Shown here in pieces: positions 23,420-36,149 of a stretch of DNA of 64,000 nt (the stretch's first letter is position 1; the number at the start of each line of letters is the position of its first letter). Under the pieces are notes generated by a model. It was not told the DNA's origin. It searched no databases and saw only the letters and a program-made list of their open reading frames with translations. The DNA is from Wolfiporia cocos (taxonomy: Eukaryota > Basidiomycota > Agaricomycetes > Polyporales > Phaeolaceae): contig JACCLO010000013.1 of NCBI GenBank assembly GCA_029448655.1, forward strand, positions 2,542,001-2,606,000, read 5' to 3'. A program made the translations under genes and the position numbers.

Positions 23420-25170
23420 AGTCCGCATTGCAGTGACGGGAGGGAATATCATATTAACGTAAAATTGATGGTAGGGCTGGACATCGGAAGATGATAGTCA
23501 GACTGTATGCGGAGAGCGAGTCCATCATCACGAGCCTTTGAAGTTGCGATGACGTCGTTAAATGGTCTCGCGTGGTGGATGAACTATGAGGCTGAGACGG
23601 CATACAGGTGAGCTAATTGAAGCAAATCAAACTGATGCCTACTGCATGATCCCGCGCAAATAGAGGCTGGGGAACCAAATCGGTGCGAGATCGGCCCAAG
23701 TAGCCTCAATCTGCCTCTTGGAACTTTCATCTGCATACCAGAGATCCAGCTCCACCCACTTCAGAGACGTGTACTTTTCTGGCTCGAGTGGGTGGTCTGG
23801 AGGGCATAGTGCTGTACGTAATGCGTCCAGCACATGCGACATAATTAATGTGCTTGCTGCTGAGGCAGTAAGCCACACATGGATATTAATTTTTCAAGTA
23901 CCGTAGGGCATGTGGATGAGATGATCCACTGGATCACACCATATGTCTCTGCTCTCTCCAGAAAAGCTGCGGGTATGGCTATGCTAGTGCTTATAGACAG
24001 TTCCCGTAGGCCAACATTCTGGGACAGGTCTACATCTTGTACTGTGCAAGAAGCATGCAGTGAGTGTATCAACTATCAAGCAACGAATGTACGTACCGCG
24101 AAGAGGTTGTATGCTGTGTGCATTCGCGCCAGTGGGTAGTTTGAATGGGTTTATCTCAACTTGACGCAAGGCTTTCCCTGCATGATGCAGTAGCTCCTGC
24201 AAATCCAAGCAGCTGAGGGCGTTCGAGAGGAACAGTGCGGTCGCAGAGCCACTGGACGTCTCCAGCTCAGCGGATGAGATCATGTGGAGTTCATCTGCCC
24301 AACTCAGGTCCCGGAAGTGCAACTGCTTGAGACTCGGCGAGGGAGCCCATCATCTGCTGGCCGGAGGCACCCGTCTGTCCAACGACTGCAAGCGATAAAT
24401 TTTGAGCTGCTCCAGACGATCAAATGCGCAGACAAGACACAAGAGCACCGTGACCGAAGGGAGGGTAATGCTCCAGAGCGTCAAGCGGGTGATTGAATGG
24501 AAGGAGGAGAGGTGCAGGAACACACTCTGTGGCATCGAGCCCAGTGTCCATTCCCCACCATAGATCCAGAGCTGTGACAGGCATGGGATGAGTCCGCCTG
24601 CAAACATGGCTGCGAATGTGCCCACATGTGCGAGGCTGCACTGATTCTCTGCTCTGCTGCGCTGCTTGCCCTCCTCTGCTGCACTGCCCTCGAGGTTGAA
24701 ATACCACACACTGCGTCTTGGCTTCGCGATCGTCTTGATATAATGCGCATACAGGCATACGTCGTTCATGCTACGAAGAGAACAATAATCCCACTTGAGG
24801 CGATGGCTGGTGGGGTACCACCCTTTGCATACTTCCTCCGTGATACCCAATGTCTCCGACTCATCTTCGAGGAATCCTAGAATCTTGTCCCATATCCTGG
24901 TTGGTATCCGGGATGCCGCCGTCTCCGAGCAGAACTGAGGTAGTAGGCCTCGGGCATCCCGTCTCGAAACTACTGGTACTAGTTCTAAATTACCCCACCA
25001 ATCCATCTGCCGCGGCAGAGGCAACTCAATCTCTTGCAATATTCGTACCTCAATGTCAAACGCTGAGTCCTCAATAATACATGACTGAGGGGCAGCTTAA
25101 GTCTCGATTTTGTGCCACAACCGCGCTACAGACGCACCGTTGCGGGCTGCCCTTCCATCTCATCGGTCAT
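23420..25170 (-). pseudogene. F-box protein pseudogene, copy A
   Basis: Reading leftwards, exon 1 is 25170-25138 (11 codons starting MTDEMEGQPAT), a 53-bp intron follows, then the main exon from 25084. The F-box (RIPTRIWDKILGFLEDE) lies near residue 65, with helical, LRR-like sequence after it (SLAHVGTFAAMFAGG, FLHLSSFHSITRLTL). F-box proteins recruit substrates to SCF ubiquitin ligases; the target is unknown. Lesions: a TGA at 24350-24352 where copy B has CGA, a one-base deletion near 23888 in the run after TVLE, and an in-frame stop early in the last exon. A TATA-like CTTATAAGCACCC lies upstream in the minus orientation near 25285. It was clearly a gene and is now broken. Confidence 0.85.
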
Positions 25171-25348
25171 CTCGTATCTTGATAGCGTCTTGCTGGTGGA
25201 TGCTGGTCAGGGGAGCAGGGATCAAGTAGCGAGAGGCGAGGGACGAAGTCAAGTGCTCTATCTCCATGTTCATGGTATCTGGGTGCTTATAAGACGCTTC
25301 TGACGTGCACTCGGATCCGATTCTTCGACGCGCCCATACATATACAGC
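25171..25348 (-). promoter_or_regulatory. Promoter/5' leader of F-box copy A
   Basis: In minus orientation the sequence CTTATAAGCACCCAGATAC is shared with copy B (36015-36035) and is followed by the leader. An upstream ATG begins a 37-codon leader frame that stops just inside the coding start, so an upstream ORF may exist. Confidence 0.5.
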
Positions 25349-25954
25349 TAGTGATGTGCCAGGCCCGGCCCGGCTCAAAAGCCCCGGCTTTGGCCCGGCT
25401 TTGGACGGCCTTGGCTTTTCAAAACCTCAGGCCGGGCCCCCATTGACGGCCCACGGCTTGGCCCGGCCCGGCCTGGGGCTTGCCTGGGGCCTGGCACTGT
25501 GAGGATGATCATCACTGTAGCCACACAAACTCATAACGTACCTTCTCCAACTATCTTCTGACAAAGCCAAGCTCCAGTATCTTCAATAATTAGTGAATGA
25601 TAGTGTGAAATCATCATTTCACCGGCACGGTGCTCTGTGGCGCGCCTTCCAAATGGGGCATCGTATAGGCGCCCAAAAGTGAGCGACAGGCTTCAGCACC
25701 AAGAATTCAATCCATGGGACTATCCTCTTGCTTGAATTTAAAAATAACATACTTTGTTGGAATATGGCATACTGCTACCCTTATACATAGTTACTAGCCA
25801 TTTTATCTGTTAGAGCTTTCAGGCCCAGGGCTCACGGCTTGGCCCGGCCTGGCTTGAGACACAAGCCGGGCCCTGGGCCGTCTCAAGCTGTGGTGTAGGG
25901 CCCGGCCTGGCCCGGCCCGGCCTATGGCCCAAAGCCGGGCCTGGCACATCACTA
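25349..25954. mobile_element. hAT-type MITE with GGCCCGG subterminal repeats
   Basis: A 606-bp element with inverted ends TAGTGATGTGCCAGGCCCGG at both sides and an 8-bp target duplication TATACAGC (25341-25348 and 25955-25962). The empty site is seen in the paralogous promoter near 36075 (CATATACAGC followed directly by GCAGCC). Both subterminal regions are arrays of GGCCCGGC-like words. The middle has no coding capacity. Confidence 0.93.
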
Positions 25955-26029
25955 TATACAGCACAGCCCCTGCACAGCCTTCATGGTAGACATGCACATT
26001 GTGCACTTGAGATTGCCCTAAGCCTTGAT

Positions 26030-28400
26030 GTCCCTATATCCATTGGTGACACGCTCCTTCAGTTCGAGGTTATCTCGCACGCATCGTGTGGCGCCCTCAT
26101 GTCGCACTGCCTCGTGTGCTGCATTAGCCACTCTTGGCTTCGAGCAGCCTTCTTCAAAGATTTTGCGTGCTTCAGATGTGGCAGAGATAAGCACAGCACG
26201 CCTGAACGTTCTCGTACTGCCAATACACGTCTGCCTCTGATCATTTGCTTACCAACTTCGTGACCGGAATCATCAGAGCCCTCTCGAGGTTATGATAAGT
26301 GAACCGCGAGCCTGTTGATTTCTGAATGTACCAAGGTACGATTATAGGACACGTGATCATTGACCGCAAAACATGTTTCATAGTGTAACTCACTGCAGCA
26401 GGAGTAGCGTCGTATCCGGTCCGGGGGAATATGGAGCTAGACGATTGCTTGCTGTTCGGGGCTCCTGGTACAAGTTGATATGAGCATGATGGGTAGCGAG
26501 AATGGAAGAGATGGTTACGTTCCCATCGTCTCATCCGCCATTTGCACTTGAGCGAGTTCTGCTTGTAGTGACCAATGTCAGCCTGGAGATCATCTACGGC
26601 ACTGGCCGCCCTGTTCGCATTCAGGCAGACTGATGGCATCATCGTCGCTACGCAAACACTGGTGTGTCGCCACATTGCTTCATGTCAACGTTCACAAGGA
26701 GTTTCGCTGTTCATCGCATTCAGAACTCGAATGGAGACGATCGGGCCAAACAGCGATATCCAGGACGCTTACGAGCGGGGCTAGTGAGTCCGTCGGTGAT
26801 TGCGTTCATGTCGTGGCGCTCATGCAAACCCAGATTCCAACGAAGTCCTATTTAACTATCGAGTATATAGATGTGCGCCACTGCTGCAGTCTATCTTTTT
26901 GTTTGTCCGCGTTAGTATTCATTTACTGCTTGAACGGTCTAACTGTCGATGAGCGAGACGAGAAGACGTGGCGAGAAATCGCCACATGGGCCCTTCTGGC
27001 ATCGATATAACATCATTCAGTCGTCTTCATCAATCTGTGCGACGTCGTGTTGGAGACTGTCAACAGGGTCAAGGAAGGAGTTCTGACGGCAGAGGAAGAA
27101 CCTGTGTGACTGGTGAATATCGACATGTTTGGGGGTGCCACGGATCTACAGATTCAATCAGTGCAAAAAATGTAGATAATGACTGATTCGTATGTCAGGC
27201 ATGAAGTTTATGAGAAGCCATGTCACACTATACCGTGAGCAACTAATACGACAATTTGAGCCCTGGTTAACGAACGAGCAAGAGCTGGGATACGCTGTGC
27301 TCACTGCTTGCGACACCCAGCTCTGCATACCGCCGCTGCCTTGTCACAGCAAGTCATCATTAGTTGAATGCATGCCACGACGATCAAGAGCGGGGAAGAG
27401 AAAATACATGGCAAACTTCTATTTGGGAGGTCCATCGTCGGGTTCCAGCACGCAAAGGGTCCGGAAAGGCCATCAGTCGCAGGAGAAATAGCCTCTCTTT
27501 GCGCAGACACGCCTAGAGGTGCATATCCCTGACATGCGAGACAACTTCACGGTCGCTCGTCGACAGTGAGACGAAGTCGGCAGAGTTCGATTAACGCATC
27601 ACGTACCGGCAAAGATACATGAGCTCCATCAGGTACATGGTTACTCCGTGAGCGTCTCCGCTTTTCGACTGCAAGTTGGGGATGACGACCTCGCCCGTTA
27701 CCCACATGAACCCAAAGAGCCGGGAGGCGAGATAGGTGCGCAGCTCGCGCGAGTGATCAGCAAAGTACGTTGTGCCCTAGCCGCGGGAAGCTTGCGAGAG
27801 GTACGGCGTGCTCGGATGGCAATCCATACCGCGCAAAGGTGATCTGGGGATTGAATAGATGGCAGTCAGAGGCCCAGCTGCTGATACAGTCTAACTACGG
27901 AGATTTGTGGTGAAATCTCCTCTACCATGTGCCTCATGAGACGTAAGTTCATTGGCATCGATTCAGAGACGAAAGCGATCACGCCCATAGCGAAGAAATG
28001 TCTTTTTATTCCAGGCACGCAAAAGCGGCGAGACCTACATGTCATCCTCTAACACGCGACCGCCAGGGTCACAAGAGTGCGGACACACCAATCGATCACC
28101 ACGGCAAGCGGTCACCGTGGATCAGGCGGCACTCCAGGAACACCCAGCCACGGTCACAGTGGAATACCTCTGCGATCCGAGGCGTCCGCGCCGTCCGCTC
28201 TGGATCGATGCGCATATATGTCATGACGACGGAGATTCGTGCGTTGAATATGAACAGTAGGAGACGGGAGGACGAGCGCGGTCGATCGTTCGTGACCACG
28301 GAAATGTCGACTTGCATAGAATCGTGGCATGCGCCAATTCATGTCAACTAGTTAGTGGTCAGTATGCATATGGTGTGCCCGTGATACATGCAATGAGTTC
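26030..28400. repeat. Decayed duplicated block X, copy B
   Basis: Collinear with copy A (10.02-12.1 kb) and copy C (36.15-38.4 kb). Some sections keep longer similarity on one frame (for example around 27640-27840, matching 37740-37920), but stops accumulate and no motif is recognisable. Confidence 0.65.
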
Positions 28401-28599
28401 TTGCTTCGAAGTTGTTGCACAGCCAATAGTTCCATCTTGTCATAATATGGGAAGTCTGCGGAAGGTTTCCGACCGCTGTCAGTGCATTATCGAGACCGAG
28501 AACAATATAATCGCCTGGCGTGACAAAACTCAGAGGAGGTGTGTCGAGGACATGACTGCGAGTGCAGTTCAACAAATGATTCCTGTTCGTTGGCAGAAA

Positions 28600-30560
28600 G
28601 AAGGACGTTGTAACCCCTATTGCACCTTCCAAGTCGTATACCAGACCAGTCCCGTTCATCCGCAAAAGCTTACAGTGAAAGCTGAGCCATATGACGTTCC
28701 GCAAACCCGAAAGCAGAGGACGAGAACTCGGACAGTTCACTGAATGAGGAAGAAAGTTGCCAGAGCGGGGAATCGCGCGTCACAGGTTGCGTTCGTAAGG
28801 GTACCTACATCATGCCAAGCAGGACTCCTCTCCAAAGGAATCGGCAGTCAGTCAGGCGTCGGTGCATCAGCCGTGTCGCTGTCCTCGTGCGACTTGCACC
28901 AGGGTAGGGCCAGACATTTCGTTGGGGCCGACCGTACAGTACCACTCAGCGACGCGGTGCAAGATTCTGAGTAAGACCCGATTGCCCAGAACCATACGCC
29001 ATGCGTCTCGCCTTTTTCAGAGTTATTGATCAGACCATATCTATGGACACGACAAACGGCAGCAATAGGAAAGAGACGGCTTGCCGTACAGCAAAAGGTG
29101 TAGCGGAGCACACATCGGAAGACACTCTGGAGCAGTTAGCACCGCCGGTGAAAAGGTATCGAGAAAAACCAAGATTCCACGCCCACGAGCACCGATCAAG
29201 TCCACGCCAGCACAGCCAAGCAGGAGCACGGAGTTGGTGTTTGCTTGTCGCGAAACTGTGACAGTGGCGGCGTCTGCTGAAGCACCAGGTATCCAAAGGG
29301 AAGTGTATTACCTCACGTGGGCAACATTCCCATCGAGAGCACCAAGAGACAAGGAGCTCCATTAATGTGCAAATCTGGCATGTCGCTCAAGATCCATGGG
29401 TTGGAGATTGGCGACAGGAAGCGGGAGAACGAGCGCGTTCGTGATCGCAGATGAGCGACTTGTGGCATGTACCAGTCTAAATGGTCTAGTCAGCGCGGTG
29501 AGCCAATAGTCTGGGGAATTAATGCTTGCTCCGGAGTTCTCGCACAGCACCCATCCGGTCGCAGTATAGGAACTCTGCAGTAGGTGTCCTGATGATCGTC
29601 GGCGTATCATTGAGGCAAGGTGAAACTTGTTCAGCGGCGCAGGGCTTACAAGAGATGCGACGGAGACGAAGGCTGATCGTCAATTTAGCGGATAATTAGT
29701 CGCAAGTTCTCCTAGGTGGGAGAATGCCGCAACCCAGACTGCAGCTTTCGAAGTGCATACCGGAGTTGTCCTGCTCAATATATGAGCTGACGGTCAGAGC
29801 TTGGCCGTGTGCCCTTCAGAGCAAATCAACGGAGCTGGTGAGTGGTTAGACAGTCCAGTGTGCAAAGCAAAGGCTCCAAAGCAGGCAGACATGCGTCGCA
29901 GGTTGTGCTCGTAAGTGTATCTGCAACACTTTATACGAACTCATTCTTATGAGAATCTGCTATAGAATGAGGGGCCGACGCATAGTCTGTGTCACTGTCC
30001 TCGAGCGTCTTGCACCAGCGCAGTCTGGATGTTTCGTCAGAGCCGAATGTGCACCCGCCAGCACCGTCAGAAATTCTGAGTGAGGCATGATTTCCCAGTT
30101 CTCTCCGTCTCCGTACGTCTCGCTTTGTCCAGTGCTGTTCTGTGAACAGACCATACCTACTGGCATAACAAACGGCGGCAACAGGATTCAGGAAAGGGGC
30201 GGCTCGCAGCATGGAGAAGGTTGTAACGGAGCACAAATCAAAGGGATTTCTATCATTCATATCCTCTAGAGCCAGTTGGGACTGATGCCGAGAAGGGTTC
30301 AAGCAGAGTGAGGATTCAACGTCCATAAGCAGCGAGTCAGTATTTGCTTGTCGCAGGTCTGGGAGAGTCCCGACGTCTGCTGAGGAGCCAGGTACATCAC
30401 AGCGCTGTGTTACTTCCAGTAGGCAGAATGTCCATCGAGAGCGAGAAGAGACAATTGAGGAGGAAGCTCCGAGTCTGTATTGCTGTTGCTTCAGATTAGG
30501 AGGCACCAAGAAAACTTTGGGTGGAACGCGCATGTCACGATGTGATCGACCTGTCACACG
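28600..30560. repeat. Two diverged tandem copies of an X-associated segment
   Basis: 28640-29340 and 29700-30560 resemble each other and also 43690-45050. Shared landmarks are the CATACCAGACCAGTCCCG-like motif, the GTCGGTGCATCAGCC / GTCACTGTCCTCG region, and CATGACAAACGGCAGCAATA-like sequence followed by GGAAAGAGACGGCT. There is no intact frame. Confidence 0.55.
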
Positions 30561-30849
30561 CTGCGGCGCAACGAGATACCAATCTTATTCTGGCACGAAT
30601 TCCTGTGCATACGAGAAGACACGCGAATATAAGAACGTGCGCACTTACCTTCATTCAATAGACGTGGCTCAGCTCGATATTGACGGTGTCTTTTTCTTTT
30701 TGCTCAGGTGGAAGACCTAGTAATCGACTATGCAGATGTAATGGCACACAGAGGCGATCGCCGTCGTCATTTGTGCGATATACAGACATTGTTGTATTAG
30801 CTATGTGTCAAACCTTCGGCGCGCCCAACGTCGGCATGCAGTCTGAAAT

Positions 30850-32400
30850 CTGGAGACTGGAGTGCGGATGACGTCAGTATATATTTATGAAGGACATGGG
30901 TCACAATCTAGCTCTCAGCGGTGCTTCGTGATGCGCAGACGAGCACGGTGGTGCAGCTGTATGCGCGTGCCCGCGTTTTGTATGCCAATGCATCGCCTAG
31001 ATGGTCGCTTCCTGGGTTCAGGCCGACGCAGACGAGCGGAACGTGGCAAACATGACTGATCTCACCGTTAGAGGCATCATTGCAATCTACGCCATGTCTG
31101 AGATGAGCCGCATCGCGAGCATCCGCTGCAACACTACCAGATTTATATCCCGTGAGTTGACTCCCTGCATCGCCATTACTTTTGTCAATTGACTATGCAC
31201 AGCACAGGCTCGGCAACGACGTTCATGCACGAATGACAAGCACTCGTGCTCGCAGGAGATGCGGCACACCTACCGTTCAGCTACAGCAGCTGCACGAGCT
31301 CGAGGGTGTTCGCGTACCATATGTATGCGAGCACGATTCATATCCTTGTGACCGGGTTGATCAGCCAATAGGTCAGTTGAGATGTCTATATAATTGTCAA
31401 ACGGACGCCGAGTGAATCTCATGGAGCATTGTAGATCTACCAGATGCCCTACTAGTAGCTTATTGGGTCAGTCTCGGGTCTGTGGGGGTAACTAGCTCCT
31501 CGCCACCACTTAGTACGCTGAAGTCTTCACAGTGGGGCCCTACGACCTGCCCATCTCTAGCACCACAGACGATCTGGTGCGTGCACACTCCCGCGCTCGT
31601 TCTTTATGCAAATACTTTGCGCAACGATGCTCACATACAGCCCAGCATGGCTCTCATTCGTTGCAGCATCAGCACAGAAATCGATGATGCGACAGGATAT
31701 CCTGCTCACCCTGACACATGTGTTGTACAATATCTCGGTGGGTGTGTTCCCCGCACTATACGATGCCGCCGCGCGAGCGGTAGCCGGTGATATGGTCAAG
31801 AATGCACGCTGCTCCCTGTCTGCCGTGCGCTGTATGCATCTTGTCCAATCCCTCTGCTTAATTTGCGCTTTTGCGCTGGAGGCGGTATTCTGGACTACAA
31901 GAGTGCGCATACCACGACTCGACCACCATAGTAAGCAGTCCCCGCGGACCAGGCAGCACTCCAGAAACATCCGGCAACGGTCACATCAGAATGCTTCTGC
32001 TATCCGCAGCGTCCACGTTCGGCGTCTGCTCTGAATCAGTGCGCTTATATGTTAGCTCGCCTGCAAATCGTGCGTCGGAGATTGATAGCAGGAGACGGAA
32101 GACGAGCACGACCGGTCGTTTGAGAGACCGGGGGAGCTCGGCTCCAGAGGAGGTCTCCCAAAACGACATGCACGTCGATGATGTCACGGCGCAACAGATA
32201 TAGAGACTCGTCGCTGAGTATAAGGTGACCATCAAGGGGCCGCTTGACGAGCAGGACGGGCTCAGCAACGACAGCCAGTGTCGTGCAGCGCGTCCGGCCT
32301 CTACAGGGCGGCCTCACGGCCGGTCGTGCGGGAGGCTAACAAGGTCCATGTGTGTTCCTTTGCACCACGGTCATCGGCGCTGACCGCAGCCATGGTCCGC
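30850..32400. repeat. Further partial X copy leading into block Y
   Basis: 31900-32100 matches 28060-28270, 38150-38340 and 11890-12060 (the CGATCCGCAGCGTCCACG region). A 142-codon plus frame at 31606-32034 and an overlapping minus frame exist, but neither is conserved in the other copies, so no gene is called. Confidence 0.5.
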
Positions 32401-32409
32401 AGCGCCCGC

Positions 32410-33250
32410 TTCCGTGCAAGAAGTAGCAGGAGCCATGATCGACGGGCTCGAGAAGGAGCTCTATGACATCCGCAGCGATCTCGGTGCAGGTCAGAGAATG
32501 TTGCCCTGCATCCGTGTGCTTGCTGGTGAGAGCCCCACAAGGTGGTTCGACCGCAGCGACGCGGCGATGGCCCGCTTGCAGGGCGAGAATGCCGCACCGC
32601 TGGCGCGCCTGAAGGAGCTAGAGACGAGCGGCGCGTACCGCGGCAGCGGCGGGGACCCTCTCGCGCTACGTGTAGGTGTTCAACAACAAGTGCACAGAGT
32701 TGCGCGCAGCTGTCAAGGAGATCTTCTGCGTCAAGTTCGCACCCTATGCGAGCGGAGACTTGTGACCTCACCACGCAGTTCATGTGCAAGCGTCGCGGCA
32801 ATGGGGCGCGCATGCAGCTCGTGAAACAGGGCATGGGAGGGAATCAGGACCCGCAGATCATACGCTGCTGGATAGGGAGAGTGCATCTCGAGCATCATCG
32901 CATGCATCTTTCTGGAGTCGTACAAGAGCGTCAGGCGGAAGCAGCACGCTACGCCTGTGGACTACGTCTCATGTATCGTGAGCTTTGTCGAATCTTGGTC
33001 ATGTATGGCAGTGACTGCCTGTGTGACGCTGCGGGCTATAACTACAGACAAGTGAGATGGGTCAGACCGACTCCGCGCCAGTGCAAATCTGGAAACGGCT
33101 GAGGGCGCAGGATATGCCCTATTCTCTTCCTGGTCCAATGCCCGTCGCGCGTGTGCCACTGAGGCGGTCAAGGAAACAACAAACCGTGGTACTCACGCAG
33201 GACGTAGCATCAACTTCTTCAGCTCCTTCACGGTGCACTTCAAGTTAGAT
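32410..33250 (+). pseudogene. Block Y, copy B (uninterrupted)
   Basis: The best frame, 32414-32824, reads DGLEKELYDIRSDLGAGQ, then ENAAPLARLKELETSGA. VFNNKCTELRAAVKE, QFMCKRRGNGARMQLVK and RQAEAARYACGLRL follow in neighbouring frames. It is the empty-site counterpart of copy A, with neither the hAT element nor the Helitron array. The family is unrecognised. Either introns separate these peptides or the copy has frameshifts; I cannot decide. Confidence 0.5.
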
Positions 33251-34156
33251 ATAACCCTCGTCTTTACAGGAATAGGCAACCCAGATATCCTCCACAACAC
33301 CGTCTTTCAAGGGAGGTGTAGCGACGACGAGACGGAGAGACTTGGCACGGATTTATGTAGCTACTTCCCATCGCGGTAAATAGAGGAATGCCATGTTTGC
33401 GTATGCGTAAAAGTGGTGGTACGGAGTTGAACATCGGGATGTTTCAGTCGGACTGTATGTATGGAGCGAGAGGGGTTCGTCGTCATGAACCTGTGTAGTG
33501 AAGTGACGATGCTGTCGTCGTATGGTAATCCCACAGGGGGAAAGTTAAGGCTGAGACGGTATACAGATGAGCAATTATCCATATTGAAGCAAATGAAATT
33601 ATAGTGCCTACCTCATAATCCCGCGAGAATAGAGGCTGGGGAACCAAATCGGTGCGAGATTGGCCCAAATAGCCTCAATCTGCCTCTTGGAACTTTCATC
33701 TGCATCCATGAACCACAGCTCCACCGAGTTCAGCGACGTGTACTTTTCTGGTTCGAGTGAGTGGTCTGGAGGGCATAGTGCTGTACGTAATGCGTCCAGC
33801 ACGTGCGACATAATCGATGTGCTTGCTGCTGAGGGAGTAGGCCACACGTGGATATTAATATTTTCAAGTACCGTAGGGCATGTGGATGAGATGATCCACT
33901 GGATCACACCATATGTCTCCGCTCTCTCCAGAAAAGCTGCAGGTATGGTTGACCTAGTACTTATAGACAGTTCCCGTAGGCCAACATTCTGGGACAGGTC
34001 TACATCTTGTACTGTGCAAGAAGCATGCAGTGAACGTATCAACTGTCAAGTGACAAATGTACGTACCGCGAAGAGGTTGCACGATGTGTACATTCGCGCC
34101 AGAGGGTAATTTGAATGGGTTTATCTCAACTTGACGCAAGGTTTTCCCTGCATGAT

Positions 34157-34875
34157 GAGGGACTTCAGTCAATTATCTTAATCTGCCAACTGCCCTTCGC
34201 TTAAGAAATCGCAGTTGCGAGCTAGGTTTGCACGCAGATTAATCTGCTAGCTGCGGCAGATTAATCTACTGTGACAATAAAATGGTACATCTCGGGGTCG
34301 AACCAAGGACCTTAGCGCAGATGAGAATAACAGCATTGCATCATACGCTAGCCAACTGAGCTACAGTGGAATTAGTGTCTGCCCCATTTTAAGCAATATA
34401 TAGAGTATTTTGTAAACTTCATTTTCGCAGTTTAACATCTTCCATAACACAAATACAAATGAATCTGCCTCTAAAGACCTGTGATTCCAGTGTATTCAGC
34501 TTTCCCATGGTGAGTTGCTCCAGGTCAAGCATGGTAAATCAAGCTACCACTATCATTGATTTCTTTATGCTTGTTGTAGCAGTTAGTTGCCTTGATGATT
34601 TGCGAAAATTGTGTGTAAAATATGTGTTATATATATATTTTGATTGGTCTATGGTAACTGTTGCCACTATGACGCAGTTGGCTAATTACGCTGCGATGCT
34701 GTGATTCTCATCTGCGCTAAGGTCCTTGGTTCGAATCCGGGATGTACCATTTTATTGTCACATTAGATTAATCTGCCGCAGTTAGCAGATTAATCTGCGT
34801 GCAAACCTAGCTCGCAACTGCGATTTCTTAAGCGAAGGGCAGTTGGCAGATTAAGATAATTGACTGAAACTCTAC
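34157..34875. mobile_element. Inverted-repeat element with outward tRNA-like modules, copy 1
   Basis: About 719 bp inserted in F-box copy B with target duplication GCATGAT(G). The left end reads GAGGGACTTCAGTCAATT; the right end, reversed, reads GTAGAGTTTCAGTCAATT. Inverted arms of about 205 bp each contain a tRNA-like Pol III module: A box TAGCTCAGTTGG in the left arm (minus strand, 34280-34370), and B boxes GGTTCGACCCC and GGTTCGAATCC. Both point outward. Sequence between the arms is non-coding. Confidence 0.85.
34280..34372 (-). other. tRNA-like Pol III module, left arm of copy 1
   Basis: Reading the minus strand: TAGCTCAGTTGGC (A box), a long variable or intron-like stretch, CTTGGTTCGACCCCGAG (T arm with 5-bp stem and B box), then ATGTACCA. 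The acceptor stem does not pair well, so it is tRNA-derived rather than a functional tRNA gene. Confidence 0.65.
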
Positions 34876-36149
34876 GCATGATGCAGTAGCTCCTGCAAAT
34901 CTGAGCAGCTGAGGGCGTTCGAGAGGAACAATACAGTCTCAGAGCCGCCGGACGTCTCTAGTTTGGCAATTGCGGATAGCGCACAAAGTTCATCTGGCCA
35001 ATTCAGATCCGTGAAAGTCGACTTCTTGAGGCCGGCCGAAGGAGCCCATCGTCTACTGGCTGGAGGCACCCGTCTGTCCAACAACCGCAAGTGTCTGATT
35101 TCGAGCTCCTGCAGGCGATTGAACGCACAGACAAGGCGAAAGAGCACCGTGATCGAAGGCAGGGTGATGCCAAGGAGTCCCAAGCTTGTGATCGAATGGA
35201 AGGAGGAGAGGTGCAGGAACACCCTCTGTGGAATACCCGGTGTCCATTCTCCACTCCCGATGATGAGCGATGACAGGAGTGGGAGGAGTCCGCCTGCGAA
35301 CATTGCTGCGAACGTGCCGAGATGTGCGAGGCTGCCCTTCCCTGCTCTGCGGTGCTTTCCCTCCGCACTGTCCTCCTCTGCTTCATTGTCGCTGCGCTGA
35401 CTCCCTGCTCTGCTGCGCTGCTTGCCCTCCTCTGCTGCACTGCCCAAGAGGAAAACTCGTCTCACTGCGTCTTTGCCTCGGGATTGTCTTGATATAGCGC
35501 ACATACAGGCGCACATCTTCCATACTACTGCATCTTGTCCCCACATGACTGGACTTGAGGCGATGACTGATCGAGTACCAGCCTCTGCATACTTCCTCCG
35601 TGATGCCCAACGTCTCCCGCTCATGTCGCAGGTATCGAAAAATCTTGTCCCATATCTCGATTGGTATCCGGGATGCCGCCGTCACCGAGTAGAACTGAGG
35701 TAGTGAGCGTTTCCACCACGGAGGCGATAGTTCCCGCGGCCATCTTGGCGCATGCCACTCGATCTCTCGCGATGTCTGTGCCTCAACGTCAAACGCCGAG
35801 CCCTCTATTACACATGACTGAGGAGCAGTTTAAGCCTTAATTGAGGGTCACAACCGCGCTACAGACGCACCGCTGCAGGCTGCCCTTCCATCTCGTCGCT
35901 CATCTCGTATTTGGATAGCCTCTTGCTAGGGGACGCTGACCGGGGAGCAGGGTTTTAGCAGCGAGAGGGGAGCAAGGAGGGCAAGTGCTTGTTCTCTATT
36001 TTCATCGTATCTGGGTGCTTATAAGACGCTTCTGACGCGCACTCGGATCCAATCCTGCGACGCGCCCATACATATACAGCGCAGCCTTTGCACAGGGTTC
36101 ATGATAGACATGTACATCCCCACCTGACTTTTGGCTGAACACTAAGTAA

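Larger units (their letters stand above)
33361..35903 (-). pseudogene. F-box protein pseudogene, copy B, split by an insertion
   Basis: Structure as in copy A: exon 1 35903-35871, intron 35818-35870, main exon with the F-box (RIPIEIWDKIFRYLRHE), then an intron before VQDVDLSQNVGLREL, an intron at 33551-33611 and a last exon ending at a TAG at 33361. The last exon is still open here, unlike in copy A. Lesions: a 2-bp deletion near 35455 that shifts the frame after KTIPRQRRS, an in-frame duplicated EQG-rich stretch, and a 0.7-kb tRNA-like element inserted at 34157-34875. The CGA that became TGA in copy A is intact here. Confidence 0.85.
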
